The position numbers were made by a program, and so were the translations under genes. Below the pieces are notes generated by a model. That model searched no databases, was not told where the DNA came from, and worked only from the letters and a program-made list of their open reading frames with translations. 64,000 nt of DNA, from contig WOYX01000034.1 of NCBI GenBank assembly GCA_011620595.1, forward strand, positions 20,056-84,055. Reading direction: 5' to 3'. Below, piece after piece: positions 19,734 through 30,175 of this stretch (positions are counted from its first letter, which is position 1; the number at the start of each line of letters is the position of its first letter). Source of the stretch: Bacteroidales bacterium. GTDB taxonomy: Bacteria > Bacteroidota > Bacteroidia > Bacteroidales > VadinHA17.

Positions 19734-21442
19734 GAAAAACCCTTTTGATAGTTGCATTATCACTGCTTGTGGCAGGCTGCTCCGTGGGTACGGTGGCGCC
19801 CACTGCTGATGCAGACTTTATGGTGAGGCCTGACAGCAGGTATGACTATATGCTGACAGAGGCGCTGCGACAGAAGTATGTGGGTGATGTCAATGAAGCA
19901 GCAAGTCTCTTTGAGAAGTGTATTGAAACCGATCCTGTCCGCTCTGTTCCTTACTTTGAACTGGCACAGATATATTCGGCCGCAGGTATGGGAGAAAAAG
20001 CGGTTAATTATGCCGCAAGGGCAGCACGGTTGGAGCCTGATAACTATTGGTACCAACTTGCAGCGGGATCTCTTTTTACACAGTATGAACAGAAGGATTC
20101 AGCAATGGTTTACTTCGCCAGGGCACTGAAAGCCGACAGCCGGGCCGTTGAGGTTAATTCTATACTGGCAGGACTTTATACAGAAAAGGGTGAGATCGAA
20201 AAAGCAGATTCACTTTTCAGAATTCTGAACGGACAGGGTGCATTAAGTGATGACATGTTCCTGATGATGATATCAGGACTGATAATGAAGGGAGATCTAA
20301 AGGAGGCTGCCAGGAGAACGGAAAGTCTGATTGAACGGGAACCGGATGAAATAAGGTACAAGGCACTGCTTGCAGATATCAGTTATGAGGAGGGTAACAT
20401 TGAAAAGAGCGACAGCATCTACAGGTCAATAATTGAAAAAAATCCGGATGATATAGAGACGCAGCTGCTTTACCTGATGAACCAGGTATATAAGAAAAAT
20501 TATGCGAATATTTCAGGTTTTCTGAATAATGTATTTGATAGTGAACTTATTGAGAGAGAGAGAAAGATATCAGTCGCAGGAAGACTGCTGAGTGACACCG
20601 CCTATGTAAAGGAGAACTCATATTCACTGGAAGAGAGCCTGATGATACTGGAGGCGAAATATCCCGGAGATGAGGAGATTCTCTCTATGAGGCCAGGTAT
20701 GTATGAGACTGCGGGGCGCATTGAGGAGGCTATTTCACGTTATGAGGAGCTGGTGAAAACGGTGAAGCCGGGCTTCTACTCTGCCGAGAGACTTATACTT
20801 CTTTACGCAGAAACTCGGGAATACAGGAAGTTATATGACCTTGCCGCCGTCTATTCGCGTGAGAATAACAGAAGCATCATCGGAAAGGTCTATTATGCTA
20901 TTGCTGCCATGGAACTCGAAGAGTATGAGGTAGCCGATACTGAGCTTAAAAAGGCATTGATACTCGTAGGAAATGATGCCGGAATGAAGGTACAGGTCCT
21001 GTCGATGATTGGAGATCTTAAGTTCAGAATGAAGGATCCGGAGTCAGCCTATGGCTACTATGAGGAGGCTTTGAAACTGTCACCCGGTGAGGTGCTGGTT
21101 CTTAACAACTATGCATATTTTCTTGCCGAGGATGAGAGTGACTTGAAAAAGGCTCTTAAAATGGCTGAAGAGGTAATGCGAAAGGAAGGTGAAAATCCAA
21201 CATATATTGATACATATGCATGGGTGCTGCATAAGCTTGGAAAGAACAGGAAGGCCTGGAAACAGATGCAGAGAATCGTCGATGCCGGAGAGGCTGATGA
21301 CCCCGAAATACTTGAGCATATAGGATATATTCTGTATGAGATGGGAAGATGTGATGAGGCTGTGGAATACTGGAAGAAATCCCTGGAAAAAGATAGCACT
21401 AAAACTTACCTGGAAGAGGAGATAAGGAAATGCATGAAGTAG
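19730..21442 (+). CDS. Tetratricopeptide repeat lipoprotein
   Basis: 570 aa; lipobox (LLVAGCS); repeated TPR motifs. ATGA overlap with dut. Confidence 0.9.
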   Translation: MRKTLLIVALSLLVAGCSVGTVAPTADADFMVRPDSRYDYMLTEALRQKYVGDVNEAASLFEKCIETDPVRSVPYFELAQIYSAAGMGEKAVNYAARAARLEPDNYWYQLAAGSLFTQYEQKDSAMVYFARALKADSRAVEVNSILAGLYTEKGEIEKADSLFRILNGQGALSDDMFLMMISGLIMKGDLKEAARRTESLIEREPDEIRYKALLADISYEEGNIEKSDSIYRSIIEKNPDDIETQLLYLMNQVYKKNYANISGFLNNVFDSELIERERKISVAGRLLSDTAYVKENSYSLEESLMILEAKYPGDEEILSMRPGMYETAGRIEEAISRYEELVKTVKPGFYSAERLILLYAETREYRKLYDLAAVYSRENNRSIIGKVYYAIAAMELEEYEVADTELKKALILVGNDAGMKVQVLSMIGDLKFRMKDPESAYGYYEEALKLSPGEVLVLNNYAYFLAEDESDLKKALKMAEEVMRKEGENPTYIDTYAWVLHKLGKNRKAWKQMQRIVDAGEADDPEILEHIGYILYEMGRCDEAVEYWKKSLEKDSTKTYLEEEIRKCMK

Positions 21443-22194
21443 TCAGGCCAGCGTTGGTGATACTGCTGATAGTACTGCTTGCTGGCTGCTCTGCCTCACG
21501 CAGGAGAAGGAGTGGTGTGCCGGGTGCGGCAGCAGGAGATATGGATTATGGCGCTGTGGCTGCCATGGTCACCGGTTATAATATCACTGATGGTGGATTC
21601 GTTATAAGAAGGGGAAAAATAGAACTGGAAGGAACATCCGTGGAAGGAAGCTTCGGTTTCACTGCACGGATAAACAGGGATAATGACTTTATTGCATCGG
21701 TGAGAGGACCGCTGGGAATAGAGCTGGTGAGACTGCTGGCTGTGGAAAACGAGATCGCAGCAATAGATAGATTCAACCGGACAGTCTATATGGGAAAAAA
21801 GGACGAATTCCTGAAAAAAAATGGTATGCCGGACGATTTTATAAAGATACTTTTTGGGGATATGCCTGAATTGGTCAGAGCAACCTTTGAGGCGACGGAT
21901 GAAAATGAAGTGCTGATAAGAATAAAGGAGAGAGATACAGATAGGGAAGTCAGTCTCTGTGTGGATGAAATGAAAGTCTGCAGACAAAAATTAATCTCCC
22001 GTGAGTCTGGACATGAGATTATGATGCAATTCAGTGATTTCAGGAGCAATGGAGGAAAGAAATATGCTTCGCTGATTGAAATGAAGGAGGGGAAAAAGAT
22101 GCTTCATGTGACTGTGAAGATTGATGAACTTGTTGCGGGCTTTGATGAAAGGATAGAGTTTAACTTGCCGCCGTATCGGAGAAGCAGTATATGA
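21430..22194 (+). CDS. DUF4292 domain-containing lipoprotein
   Basis: 254 aa; LIVLLAGCSASRRRRS lipobox; outer-membrane-lipoprotein-sorting-like beta pattern in the conserved dut-TPR-DUF4292-M23 neighbourhood. Confidence 0.8.
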   Translation: MHEVVRPALVILLIVLLAGCSASRRRRSGVPGAAAGDMDYGAVAAMVTGYNITDGGFVIRRGKIELEGTSVEGSFGFTARINRDNDFIASVRGPLGIELVRLLAVENEIAAIDRFNRTVYMGKKDEFLKKNGMPDDFIKILFGDMPELVRATFEATDENEVLIRIKERDTDREVSLCVDEMKVCRQKLISRESGHEIMMQFSDFRSNGGKKYASLIEMKEGKKMLHVTVKIDELVAGFDERIEFNLPPYRRSSI

Positions 22195-23372
22195 GAAGGG
22201 TTATTCTGTCAGCAGTGATAATGACATGCGTGCTGATTACCGGCTACGGACAATCGCGGGCAGAACTGGAGGAGATGAGGAAGAAAAACCTTGAGGAGAT
22301 AGAATATGTAGACAGGATGCTCAGGAGTACGGCAACAGAGAAGAGTGAGAACATTAACGAGCTAAGGGTAATTGGAAAGAAACTGAACCTGCGGGAAAAT
22401 CTGATAAACGAATACCGACAGGAGATATTACTCCTGGAATACAGAATTTCTCTCAACCGTATTGCAGGAGAGATGCTGGAGGAAGACCTTAATAACCTGA
22501 AGAATGAGTATGCGAAATCTATTGTGAGTGCATACAAGGCTACCAAAGGTACGCCGGCACTGGCCTTCATTTTGTCATCTGCTGATTTCAACCAGGGCTA
22601 CATGAGACTAAAGTATATTCAGCAGGTTGCAAGGTACAGAAGAAAGGAGACTGAGACAATAGAGACGATATACAAGGAATTGCAGAACACACAGGCAAAG
22701 CTTGAGAGAGACCGTGTAAACATCAGGGATCTGAAAGTAAGGGAAGAGAGACAAAAGCAGATACTGGGGAATGAAAAGAGCAGGAAGGAGAGGCTTGTAA
22801 GTACATTGGGAAAGAAGGAGACTCAGCTGAAACAGGATCTTGCACAGAAAAAGAAGATTGCAAAGCAGATTGAGAATGAAATAGCTCGTTTGATTGAGGA
22901 GGAGAGAAAGAGAAGTGAGGTAACACCGATGAGCAATGAGATGAGATTGATAGGGGATTCATTCGGCGATAACCGCGGAAGACTGCCCTGGCCTGTCGAC
23001 ATGGGTCTGGTGACCAGCCATTTCGGATTACAGCCGCACCCTGTGCTTAAGAATGTGACAGAAGACAACATAGGAATAGAGATTACATCAGGCGAAGCGA
23101 CGAAAGCAAAGGCAGTATTCATGGGAGAAGTTGTCAGAGTCTTCGCGATTACTGGAGCTAACATGGCAGTGATAATCAGACATGGGGTCTATCTTACAGT
23201 ATACCAGAATATTGTAAATGTACGGGTAAAGGCCGGTGACTCTGTCGCAACAGGTGAGATTCTGGGCGATGTTTTCAGTGACAGCAATAACGGCGGAAAG
23301 AGCGTATTGAAATTCATGATCTACGAGGAGAAGAAAAAGCTGGACCCTGAACGGTGGCTGTTAAAAAAATGA
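22191..23372 (+). CDS. Murein hydrolase activator EnvC-like, M23 peptidase-domain protein
   Basis: 393 aa; signal peptide, long coiled coil, C-terminal LytM/M23-like domain (RLPWPVDMGLVTSHFGLQPHPVL...). The domain contains IEITSGEATKAKAVFMGEVVRVF. Confidence 0.9.
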   Translation: MRRVILSAVIMTCVLITGYGQSRAELEEMRKKNLEEIEYVDRMLRSTATEKSENINELRVIGKKLNLRENLINEYRQEILLLEYRISLNRIAGEMLEEDLNNLKNEYAKSIVSAYKATKGTPALAFILSSADFNQGYMRLKYIQQVARYRRKETETIETIYKELQNTQAKLERDRVNIRDLKVREERQKQILGNEKSRKERLVSTLGKKETQLKQDLAQKKKIAKQIENEIARLIEEERKRSEVTPMSNEMRLIGDSFGDNRGRLPWPVDMGLVTSHFGLQPHPVLKNVTEDNIGIEITSGEATKAKAVFMGEVVRVFAITGANMAVIIRHGVYLTVYQNIVNVRVKAGDSVATGEILGDVFSDSNNGGKSVLKFMIYEEKKKLDPERWLLKK

Positions 23373-23429
23373 TTAAATTTTGAAACAAAAAAATTGACCT
23401 GTTGGTATAAAAACTAATAGGGAAAAAGA

Positions 23430-23822
23430 ATGGAAAGTATTAAAATCAATTCAGACGTTGAAAACCTGAAGATAGTTGAGACCGTTGTCGATACACTCTC
23501 GAAGAAACTTGGGATTCCGGATGAGGTCTACGGAAAGATACTCATATCTACGGTTGAGGCCGTAAACAATGCCATACTTCATGGAAACAAGGGAGACAGC
23601 AGGAAGATGGTGAAGGTTGACTTCACGGCTGACGGAAATCTTTTCAATGTCACGGTTACTGATGAGGGAGAGGGCTTCGAATACGAGAACCTGCCTGACC
23701 CGACAGACCCTAAAAATATTGAGAACCTGCATGGGAGAGGTGTGTTTCTGATGAGAAATCTTTCAGATGAGATAGAATTCAATGACTCGGGTAACGAGGT
23801 TAAAATGCAGTTCAGATATTAA
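23430..23822 (+). CDS. Anti-sigma regulatory factor-like (RsbW/HATPase_c_2) ATP-binding protein
   Basis: 130 aa; STVEAVNNAILHGNKGD, VTDEGEGFEYENLPDPTDPKNIENLHGRGVFLMRNLSDEIEF. Confidence 0.9.
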   Translation: MESIKINSDVENLKIVETVVDTLSKKLGIPDEVYGKILISTVEAVNNAILHGNKGDSRKMVKVDFTADGNLFNVTVTDEGEGFEYENLPDPTDPKNIENLHGRGVFLMRNLSDEIEFNDSGNEVKMQFRY

Positions 23823-24246
23823 GGTCTTGGTAATAAAAGTACACTACGATATTGAAAAATTCAGACTGCGTGACAGTAAGACATTGAAAAGGGTAATAGG
23901 AAGGATTATAACAGATTCCGGGTTGAAGCGCGGTACTATTGAACTGGTATTTACGGGCGACAGAAAGGTTTATGAGATAAACAGTGAGTTTCTGGGTCAC
24001 GACTATTACACTGACGTTATTACATTCAATTACAATAAGGGGAAGAGTATTAACGGAGAAATATATATCAGCACTGACCGGGTGCGGATAAACGCGGAAA
24101 AATTCAATGTGCCGTTCAGTACGGAGCTGAAAAGGGTTGTTTATCACGGAGTACTCCATTTATGCGGATATGATGACAGAACAGCTGAGCAGAAGGCAAA
24201 GATGACGGAGAAGGAAGAGATGTATCTGGCTTTATCATATTCCTGA
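23782..24246 (+). CDS. ybeY: rRNA maturation RNase YbeY
   Basis: 154 aa; HDYYTDVITFNYNKG, GEIYISTDRV, VVYHGVLHLCGYDD (HxxxHxxGYD). Real start may be TTG 23827 (MVIKVHYDIEKF). Confidence 0.93.
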   Translation: MTRVTRLKCSSDIKVLVIKVHYDIEKFRLRDSKTLKRVIGRIITDSGLKRGTIELVFTGDRKVYEINSEFLGHDYYTDVITFNYNKGKSINGEIYISTDRVRINAEKFNVPFSTELKRVVYHGVLHLCGYDDRTAEQKAKMTEKEEMYLALSYS

Positions 24247-26120
24247 TGAATTTCAATTACGATATCATTGTTGTAGGCGGCGGCCATGCCGGTTGCGAGG
24301 CTGCGCACATTGCTGCGGTAATGGGAGCAAGAACGCTGCTGGTTACCATGGATATGACAAAACTGGCCCAGATGTCGTGTAATCCGGCTATGGGAGGGAT
24401 TGCCAAGGGTCAGATAATCAGGGAGATAGATGCTCTGGGCGGCATGTCGGCCATTGTTACTGACAGAACAATGATTCAGTTCAGGATGCTGAACAGGAGC
24501 AAAGGCCCTGCCATGTGGAGTCCGAGAGCACAGTGTGACCGTATGCTTTTCAGCAGAGAGTGGAGAAAGATTCTGGAAGGGACAAATAATCTTCACATAT
24601 GGCAGGAGCAGGCAAACAGGCTGATCTTAGAGGAGGGAAGGGTGAGGGGGATTGTAACAACCTTTGGAAATGAATTCAGGGCTGAAGCAGTGATACTCAC
24701 AAATGGTACCTTTCTTAACGGTCTGATGCATGTAGGATTCAGCACTATGCCGGGAGGTCGGTCGGGGGATCAGGAGTCACTTGGGCTGAGTGATCAGTTG
24801 AGGAAAGAGGGTTTTGAGGTGCAGAGGCTGAAAACAGGAACGAGTGCCAGGGTCGACGGACGAAGTGTAAGATTTTCTCAGATGACGGAGCAGAAGGGCG
24901 ACGGCGACGGAAGGTGCTTTTCATTTATGAATGACCGTGTGGTAATAAATGATGAGAGAAGCTGTTTTATAACCCACACCAATGAAGAGGCACACAATGT
25001 GATCAGGGAAGGACTGAAGTTTTCACCTCTTTTTACGGGAAGGATTAAAGGCAGGGGACCCAGATACTGTCCAAGCGTGGAAGACAAGATTGTGACGTTT
25101 GAGGGAAAGGATTCGCATCAGCTCTTTCTTGAACCGGAAGGCTGGGAGACAAATGAATATTACATAAATGGATTTGCAAGCAGTCTGACACTTGAAACTC
25201 AGATCAGTGCACTGCAAAAGATAAAGGGCCTGGAAGAGGTGGTAATCTACAGGCCAGGTTATGCAATAGAGTATGACTTCTTCCAGCCCACTCAGCTGAA
25301 TCATACCCTGGAGACAAAGAGGATAGCAGGACTCTACTTTGCCGGGCAGATAAACGGGACTACAGGTTACGAGGAAGCAGGTGCCCAGGGATTGATAGCA
25401 GGAATCAATGCCGTACTTAAGCTGCGTGGTGAAAAACCTTTTGTACCGGGGCGTGATGAAGCTTATATCGGGGTTTTGATTGATGACCTGGTGACCAAGG
25501 GAGTGGATGAACCATACAGGATGTTTACATCCAGGGCCGAATACAGGATTCTGCTCCGGCAGGATAATGCAGACGAGCGGCTGACAGGCTATGGTTACAG
25601 ACTGGGAACGGTAGGTGAGGAACAAATGCAGAAAATGAAGAAGAAATATTTGCTGGTTGCTGAGCTGGAGGAGTTTCTCAAAGACAGGAGTATTTCACCT
25701 GCAGAAATAAATTCATTCCTCAGAAATAGAGATACAAGTCAGATCAGTCAGAAGATAAAGGCTGTCAATATTGCTGCAAGGCCACAGGTAGATCTGAATG
25801 AGCTGCTGGAAATAATTGAAGGATCTGACAAACTGGGATTAAACAATTCAGAAGGCAAAAGAGATATTATTGAAGCAGCAGAAATCCGCATTAAGTATGC
25901 AGGGTACCTTGAGAGAGAGAGGGGCGTTGCAGAAAAAATAAAAAGAATGGAAGATCTGAAAATCCCTGAAGATGTCAAATATGATGAGCTGGTTTCAATT
26001 TCCACAGAAGGCCGGCAGAAACTGTCAGGAATAAAACCGGCAACCGTAGGTCAGGCATCAAGAATAAGCGGAGTATCAACTTCAGATATTTCAATTTTGA
26101 TAATGTATCTTAGCAGGTAA
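24246..26120 (+). CDS. mnmG: tRNA uridine-5-carboxymethylaminomethyl(34) synthesis enzyme MnmG
   Basis: 624 aa; YDIIVVGGGHAGCEAAHIAAVMGARTLLVTMDM, CNPAMGGIAKGQIIREIDALGG, GQINGTTGYEEAGAQGL. Confidence 0.98.
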   Translation: MNFNYDIIVVGGGHAGCEAAHIAAVMGARTLLVTMDMTKLAQMSCNPAMGGIAKGQIIREIDALGGMSAIVTDRTMIQFRMLNRSKGPAMWSPRAQCDRMLFSREWRKILEGTNNLHIWQEQANRLILEEGRVRGIVTTFGNEFRAEAVILTNGTFLNGLMHVGFSTMPGGRSGDQESLGLSDQLRKEGFEVQRLKTGTSARVDGRSVRFSQMTEQKGDGDGRCFSFMNDRVVINDERSCFITHTNEEAHNVIREGLKFSPLFTGRIKGRGPRYCPSVEDKIVTFEGKDSHQLFLEPEGWETNEYYINGFASSLTLETQISALQKIKGLEEVVIYRPGYAIEYDFFQPTQLNHTLETKRIAGLYFAGQINGTTGYEEAGAQGLIAGINAVLKLRGEKPFVPGRDEAYIGVLIDDLVTKGVDEPYRMFTSRAEYRILLRQDNADERLTGYGYRLGTVGEEQMQKMKKKYLLVAELEEFLKDRSISPAEINSFLRNRDTSQISQKIKAVNIAARPQVDLNELLEIIEGSDKLGLNNSEGKRDIIEAAEIRIKYAGYLERERGVAEKIKRMEDLKIPEDVKYDELVSISTEGRQKLSGIKPATVGQASRISGVSTSDISILIMYLSR

Positions 26121-26123
26121 TTT

Positions 26124-26147
26124 GAAGTGTTCCACGTGGAACACTTT
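26124..26147. promoter_or_regulatory. parS-like chromosome partitioning site
   Basis: TGTTCCACGTGGAACA at 26128-26143 inside the 22-bp perfect palindrome AAGTGTTCCACGTGGAACACTT (26125-26146), intergenic between mnmG and ade. Confidence 0.8.
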
Positions 26148-26161
26148 TTCACAGCAATAAG

Positions 26162-27781
26162 ATGAAGATATCAGGAAAAATTGTGGACGTGCATCAGAGG
26201 CGCATCTATCAGGGAACTGTTACTATTTCGTCAGGTAAAATAGAAAGCATTGAAGAGAATGAGACAGGCCCTGACGATTATATCATGCCTGGATTGACGG
26301 ATGCACATGTGCACATAGAGAGTTCCATGCTTGTGCCATCACATTTTGCTGTTGCAGCAGTGAGACAGGGAACGGTAGCCGTGGTGGCTGACCCGCATGA
26401 AATAGGGAATGTTCTGGGTAAGGATGGAGTGACATTCATGACTGATAATGCCCGCAATGTACCCTTGAAAATATTGTTTGGGGCACCATCCTGCGTACCG
26501 GCAACAGATTCGGAAAGCAACGGAGCACGAATTGACACAGACGATATTATTGAACTGTTGCAAAACGAAAAAATAGGTTTTCTGGCTGAAATGATGAATT
26601 TCCCGGGGGTAATCCATGATAACCCGGAAGTACTTCGAAAACTGGAGGCAGCAAGGAGTGCCGGAGTTCCGATCGACGGCCACGCGCCGGGACTGACGGG
26701 TGAAAATCTGAATAAATATATAAGTGCTGGCATTACAACCGATCATGAATGCACAACGCTGGATGAGGCGCTGGAGAAGATAACAGGAGGAATGAAGATA
26801 TTGATCAGGGAAGGCAGTGCAGCGAAAAATCTTGAAGCATTGGCTCCGCTGCTTGACTCAAATCCTGATGACGTTATGCTATGCAGTGATGACCTTCATC
26901 CTGAAACACTCGAAAAGGGACACATAAACCGTCTTGTGGCAAGGCTGATCGGTATGGGATATGACATCTTCAACGTGATCAGGGCTGCCTCTGTGAACAG
27001 TGCAGAGCACTACAGGCTGAAAACAGGACTGCTCAGAGCCGGAGATCCGGCTGACTTTATCATTGCCGACGATCCCGGAAAGATGAACATAAAGAAGACT
27101 TTCATCGATGGAAAATGTGTCTATGACGGGGAGAAAACCCTCTTTTCACCGGGAGAAATAATAAAAGTAAACAGGTTCAACTGCAGTCATCTGCTGCCGG
27201 GCGATATCAGGGTAGAGAACAGAGGGAAGCGTATTCGTGTTATCGTTGCATACAACGGCGAGCTTTTTACCGGATCAGAAACCGCAGATGCAGGTACTGG
27301 CAAATTTGTAGAACCGCGCCCGGAAGAAGATCTGCTTAAAATCGTGGTCAAGGAGAGATACAATGACAATCGCCCGGCGGTGGCATTCATCAGGGGCTTC
27401 GGTATGAAAAACGGAGCCATGGCATCATCAGTAGCGCACGACAGCCATAATATCATTGCAGTGGGAACCAATGACCGGGATTTGATAAGTGCAATCAATA
27501 TGATAGCTGACGCCAGGGGCGGCATGTCGGTCGTCTCCGGTGACGGTGCGGAAATCCTCAAACTGCCTGTGGCAGGAATCATGTCTGATATACCCGTTAC
27601 CGCCATGGCTCGCAGGTATGAACGGCTCTCGGAAAGTGTCAGGTCGCTCGGATGCAGACTCGATGCACCCTTTATGACTCTCTCCTTCATGGCACTGCTG
27701 GTCATTCCGGAACTGAAGCTCAGTGACCGCGGACTCTTTGACGGACTGGCATTCCGTCACGTTCCGCTCTTTGTTGAATAG
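26162..27781 (+). CDS. ade: Adenine deaminase
   Basis: 539 aa; IMPGLTDAHVHIESSMLVPSHFA, HEIGNVLG, DGHAPGLTGENLNKYISAGITTDHECT. Confidence 0.96.
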   Translation: MKISGKIVDVHQRRIYQGTVTISSGKIESIEENETGPDDYIMPGLTDAHVHIESSMLVPSHFAVAAVRQGTVAVVADPHEIGNVLGKDGVTFMTDNARNVPLKILFGAPSCVPATDSESNGARIDTDDIIELLQNEKIGFLAEMMNFPGVIHDNPEVLRKLEAARSAGVPIDGHAPGLTGENLNKYISAGITTDHECTTLDEALEKITGGMKILIREGSAAKNLEALAPLLDSNPDDVMLCSDDLHPETLEKGHINRLVARLIGMGYDIFNVIRAASVNSAEHYRLKTGLLRAGDPADFIIADDPGKMNIKKTFIDGKCVYDGEKTLFSPGEIIKVNRFNCSHLLPGDIRVENRGKRIRVIVAYNGELFTGSETADAGTGKFVEPRPEEDLLKIVVKERYNDNRPAVAFIRGFGMKNGAMASSVAHDSHNIIAVGTNDRDLISAINMIADARGGMSVVSGDGAEILKLPVAGIMSDIPVTAMARRYERLSESVRSLGCRLDAPFMTLSFMALLVIPELKLSDRGLFDGLAFRHVPLFVE

Positions 27782-27784
27782 GCT

Positions 27785-27805
27785 GCAGGAGAACTTATCT
27801 CCTGC
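27785..27805 (+). terminator. Hairpin downstream of ade
   Basis: GCAGGAGA-ACTTA-TCTCCTGC: 8-bp stem, 5-nt loop, immediately after the ade stop. No strong U-tract. Confidence 0.4.
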
Positions 27806-28162
27806 CTGTTCGTATCACGGGTGCACCAACTCCGAAGCAGGATGAGGCATGCAACAACCCGCTTTTATAGAAGAGCAATTTCTGATATTCCTGCTATTTT
27901 CGGTTCTGCCCCGGTGAACACATATTGCGCATGGGGCCGGACCATGGTACATCAGACCTTATTCAGTCTCCACCGCAGAATTTAACGGCTCATCGCAGTT
28001 CATTCCCCATCTTTACATCCTTAGTTGCAGGGCAGCTCATTAAAAATTCCTTTCCTCGACGGATAATTCAGGGGTGTGCCCTCGTCTGTTAAGGGCAACC
28101 GTTTGACTAACAAGTATATGCATATCATTGCGCTGCCCGTTATCTTCAATTCCTCATTTTTA

Positions 28163-28170
28163 TACCTTTG
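28163..28170 (+). promoter_or_regulatory. Candidate Bacteroidetes -7 promoter element (TACCTTTG)
   Basis: TAnnTTTG match upstream of uvrC (start at 28199). Confidence 0.4.
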
Positions 28171-28198
28171 GAAAGAATGAATTAAATTCAAATCCTCT

Positions 28199-29992
28199 TT
28201 GCCAGAAAAAGAAAACATACGATCCTCAGTCCCAAACCTGCCAGACAGTCCAGGTGTATATCAATTTATAGATGCCTCAGGAACAATACTTTACGTAGGT
28301 AAAGCCAGGAGCCTCCGCAAGAGGGTGGCCTCATACTTCTCCGGAAACCAGTCGGGAAAAACACGCGTTATGCTGTCAAGAGCAACAGATCTGCGTCATA
28401 TTGTGGTCGACAATGAGTCAGAGGCACTGCTTCTGGAAAACTCCCTTATAAAAAAGCATCAGCCGAGATACAACATTCTCCTGAAAGATGATAAGACCTA
28501 TCCTTGGATATGTATTAAAAATGAGCCATTTCCGCGTGTTTTCATGACCCGGAAACTGATAGCCGACGGTTCTGCCTATTTCGGTCCTTACACTTCAGTC
28601 CCTGCTGTTCGCACACTGCTTGAACTTATCAGGCAGCTCTTCCAGATCAGGACCTGCTCTCTTCAGCTGAATGAGAAACAGATCGGGGAAGGTAAATTCA
28701 AGGTATGTCTTGAATATTATATTGGTAACTGCAAAGCCCCCTGCATCGGCCTTGTCAGCAGGGGCGAGTATGATCAGAATATAATGAAGATCAGGCAGAT
28801 AATCAAGGGTGACATGAGTTCAGTCAAAGCACATCTTGAGAAGGAAATGAAAAATTATGCAGCTGAACTGAAATTTGAGGAGGCGCAGAAAATCAAGGAA
28901 AAACTAGACATACTCTCCCGATACAGGAGCAAATCGGTGGTGGTCAACAGCTCGGTCCGTAATGTTGACGTCTTTGGCTGCTCTGAGGATGAAAACTCAT
29001 TGTATGTCAGCTATATGAAAGTGGTAGAGGGAGCAGTAGTCCAAACCTGGTCGGTTGAGCTGAAGCTGAGGCTGGAAGAGGAGAGGGAATCGGTTCTCTC
29101 CACCGCTGTTACGGAGATCAGGCAGAGAGTCTCAAGTGATTCTCCCGAAGTAATAGTTCCGGCAAAACCTGATATCATGGAAGAAGGGGTAAAGTACACT
29201 GTTCCAAAGAGAGGCGACAGGCTTAAGCTGCTGCAGCTGGCAGAACGCAACGCATTGTTTTTCAAGCTTGAACGACAAAAAAAGGCTGCAGCTAAGTCCA
29301 GGGAGAACAGGACGGAAAGAAATCTTGAAAAGATAAAGAAGGACCTGCACATGCCTCTTCTCCCTGTTCATATTGAATGTTTTGACAACTCCAACATACA
29401 GGGAGAGTCGGCTGTCGCTGCCTGTGTCGTCTTCCGTAACGGGAAGCCGAGCAACAAAGAATACCGTCATTTCAACATAAAGACAGTCACCGGGCCAGAT
29501 GACTATGCTTCGATGGAAGAGGTGATATTCCGCCGCTACCGCCGGATGCTTGATGAAGGGAAATCTCTGCCACAGCTGATAGTTATAGACGGCGGTAAGG
29601 GTCAGCTCTCGTCTGCGGTAAAGAGCCTGGAGAGACTGGGATTGAGAGGTAGTATCACTGTCATTGGTATAGCGAAGAAACTGGAAGAGATATATTTCCC
29701 GGGCGATTCAGTTCCGTTGTACCTTGACAGAAACAGCATAACACTCAAGATAATTCAGCATCTGAGAAATGAAGCACACCGGTTCGGTATCAATTTCCAC
29801 CGTAACCGCAGGAGCGCCGGCATGAACAGCTCCGTTCTCGATGAGATTCCCGGTATAGGGGAGAAGACCAAGGAGAAACTGCTGAAAAGATTCGGTTCGG
29901 TCAGGAGAGCATCAGAGGCCTCTTCAGAAGAACTGGAGGAGACAATCGGCAGGCAAAAGGCAGCAATCCTGATTGCAGCACTCCAAAAATAA
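28199..29992 (+). CDS. uvrC: Excinuclease ABC subunit UvrC (TTG start)
   Basis: 597 aa; LPDSPGVYQFIDASGTILYVGKARSLRKRVASYF (GIY-YIG), IECFDNSNIQGESAVAACVVF, IPGIGEKTKEKLLKRFGS (HhH). Confidence 0.97.
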   Translation: MPEKENIRSSVPNLPDSPGVYQFIDASGTILYVGKARSLRKRVASYFSGNQSGKTRVMLSRATDLRHIVVDNESEALLLENSLIKKHQPRYNILLKDDKTYPWICIKNEPFPRVFMTRKLIADGSAYFGPYTSVPAVRTLLELIRQLFQIRTCSLQLNEKQIGEGKFKVCLEYYIGNCKAPCIGLVSRGEYDQNIMKIRQIIKGDMSSVKAHLEKEMKNYAAELKFEEAQKIKEKLDILSRYRSKSVVVNSSVRNVDVFGCSEDENSLYVSYMKVVEGAVVQTWSVELKLRLEEERESVLSTAVTEIRQRVSSDSPEVIVPAKPDIMEEGVKYTVPKRGDRLKLLQLAERNALFFKLERQKKAAAKSRENRTERNLEKIKKDLHMPLLPVHIECFDNSNIQGESAVAACVVFRNGKPSNKEYRHFNIKTVTGPDDYASMEEVIFRRYRRMLDEGKSLPQLIVIDGGKGQLSSAVKSLERLGLRGSITVIGIAKKLEEIYFPGDSVPLYLDRNSITLKIIQHLRNEAHRFGINFHRNRRSAGMNSSVLDEIPGIGEKTKEKLLKRFGSVRRASEASSEELEETIGRQKAAILIAALQK

Positions 29993-29995
29993 CTA

Positions 29996-30011
29996 TTTTC
30001 CACGTGGAACA
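29996..30011. promoter_or_regulatory. Second parS-like site (one mismatch)
   Basis: TTTTCCACGTGGAACA, one mismatch to TGTTCCACGTGGAACA; 12-bp perfect palindromic core TTCCACGTGGAA, 3 nt after the uvrC stop. Confidence 0.65.
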
Positions 30012-30147
30012 CTCAGACTTCGCGATCCCTCTAAACGTCTGAATGACAACACTTAGAGAGGCCCGGAACGATGCCTTAACCTCCTGACATTTGAAAATTT
30101 CAGACTAAGCGGGAAGTCTCCCGAAGATTTTCTTCAGAAAACGGTGA

Positions 30148-30175
30148 ACGGAGTGCACTCCGTCCGAATTTTTTT
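30148..30175 (+). terminator. Candidate rho-independent terminator downstream of uvrC
   Basis: 16-bp perfect palindrome ACGGAGTGCACTCCGT (30148-30163) followed by CCGAATTTTTTT. Confidence 0.4.

Noticed and set aside
25023-25625. 200-aa minus-strand ORF inside mnmG
   Set aside because: Antisense to conserved mnmG sequence; composition not protein-like.
28181-28196. tRNA T-loop-like TTCAAATCC
   Set aside because: No acceptor, D-arm or anticodon structure around it; it is the uvrC leader.
28021-28218. 65-aa minus-strand ORF in the ade-uvrC gap
   Set aside because: No motif, no convincing start context, overlaps the uvrC start; treated as noncoding.
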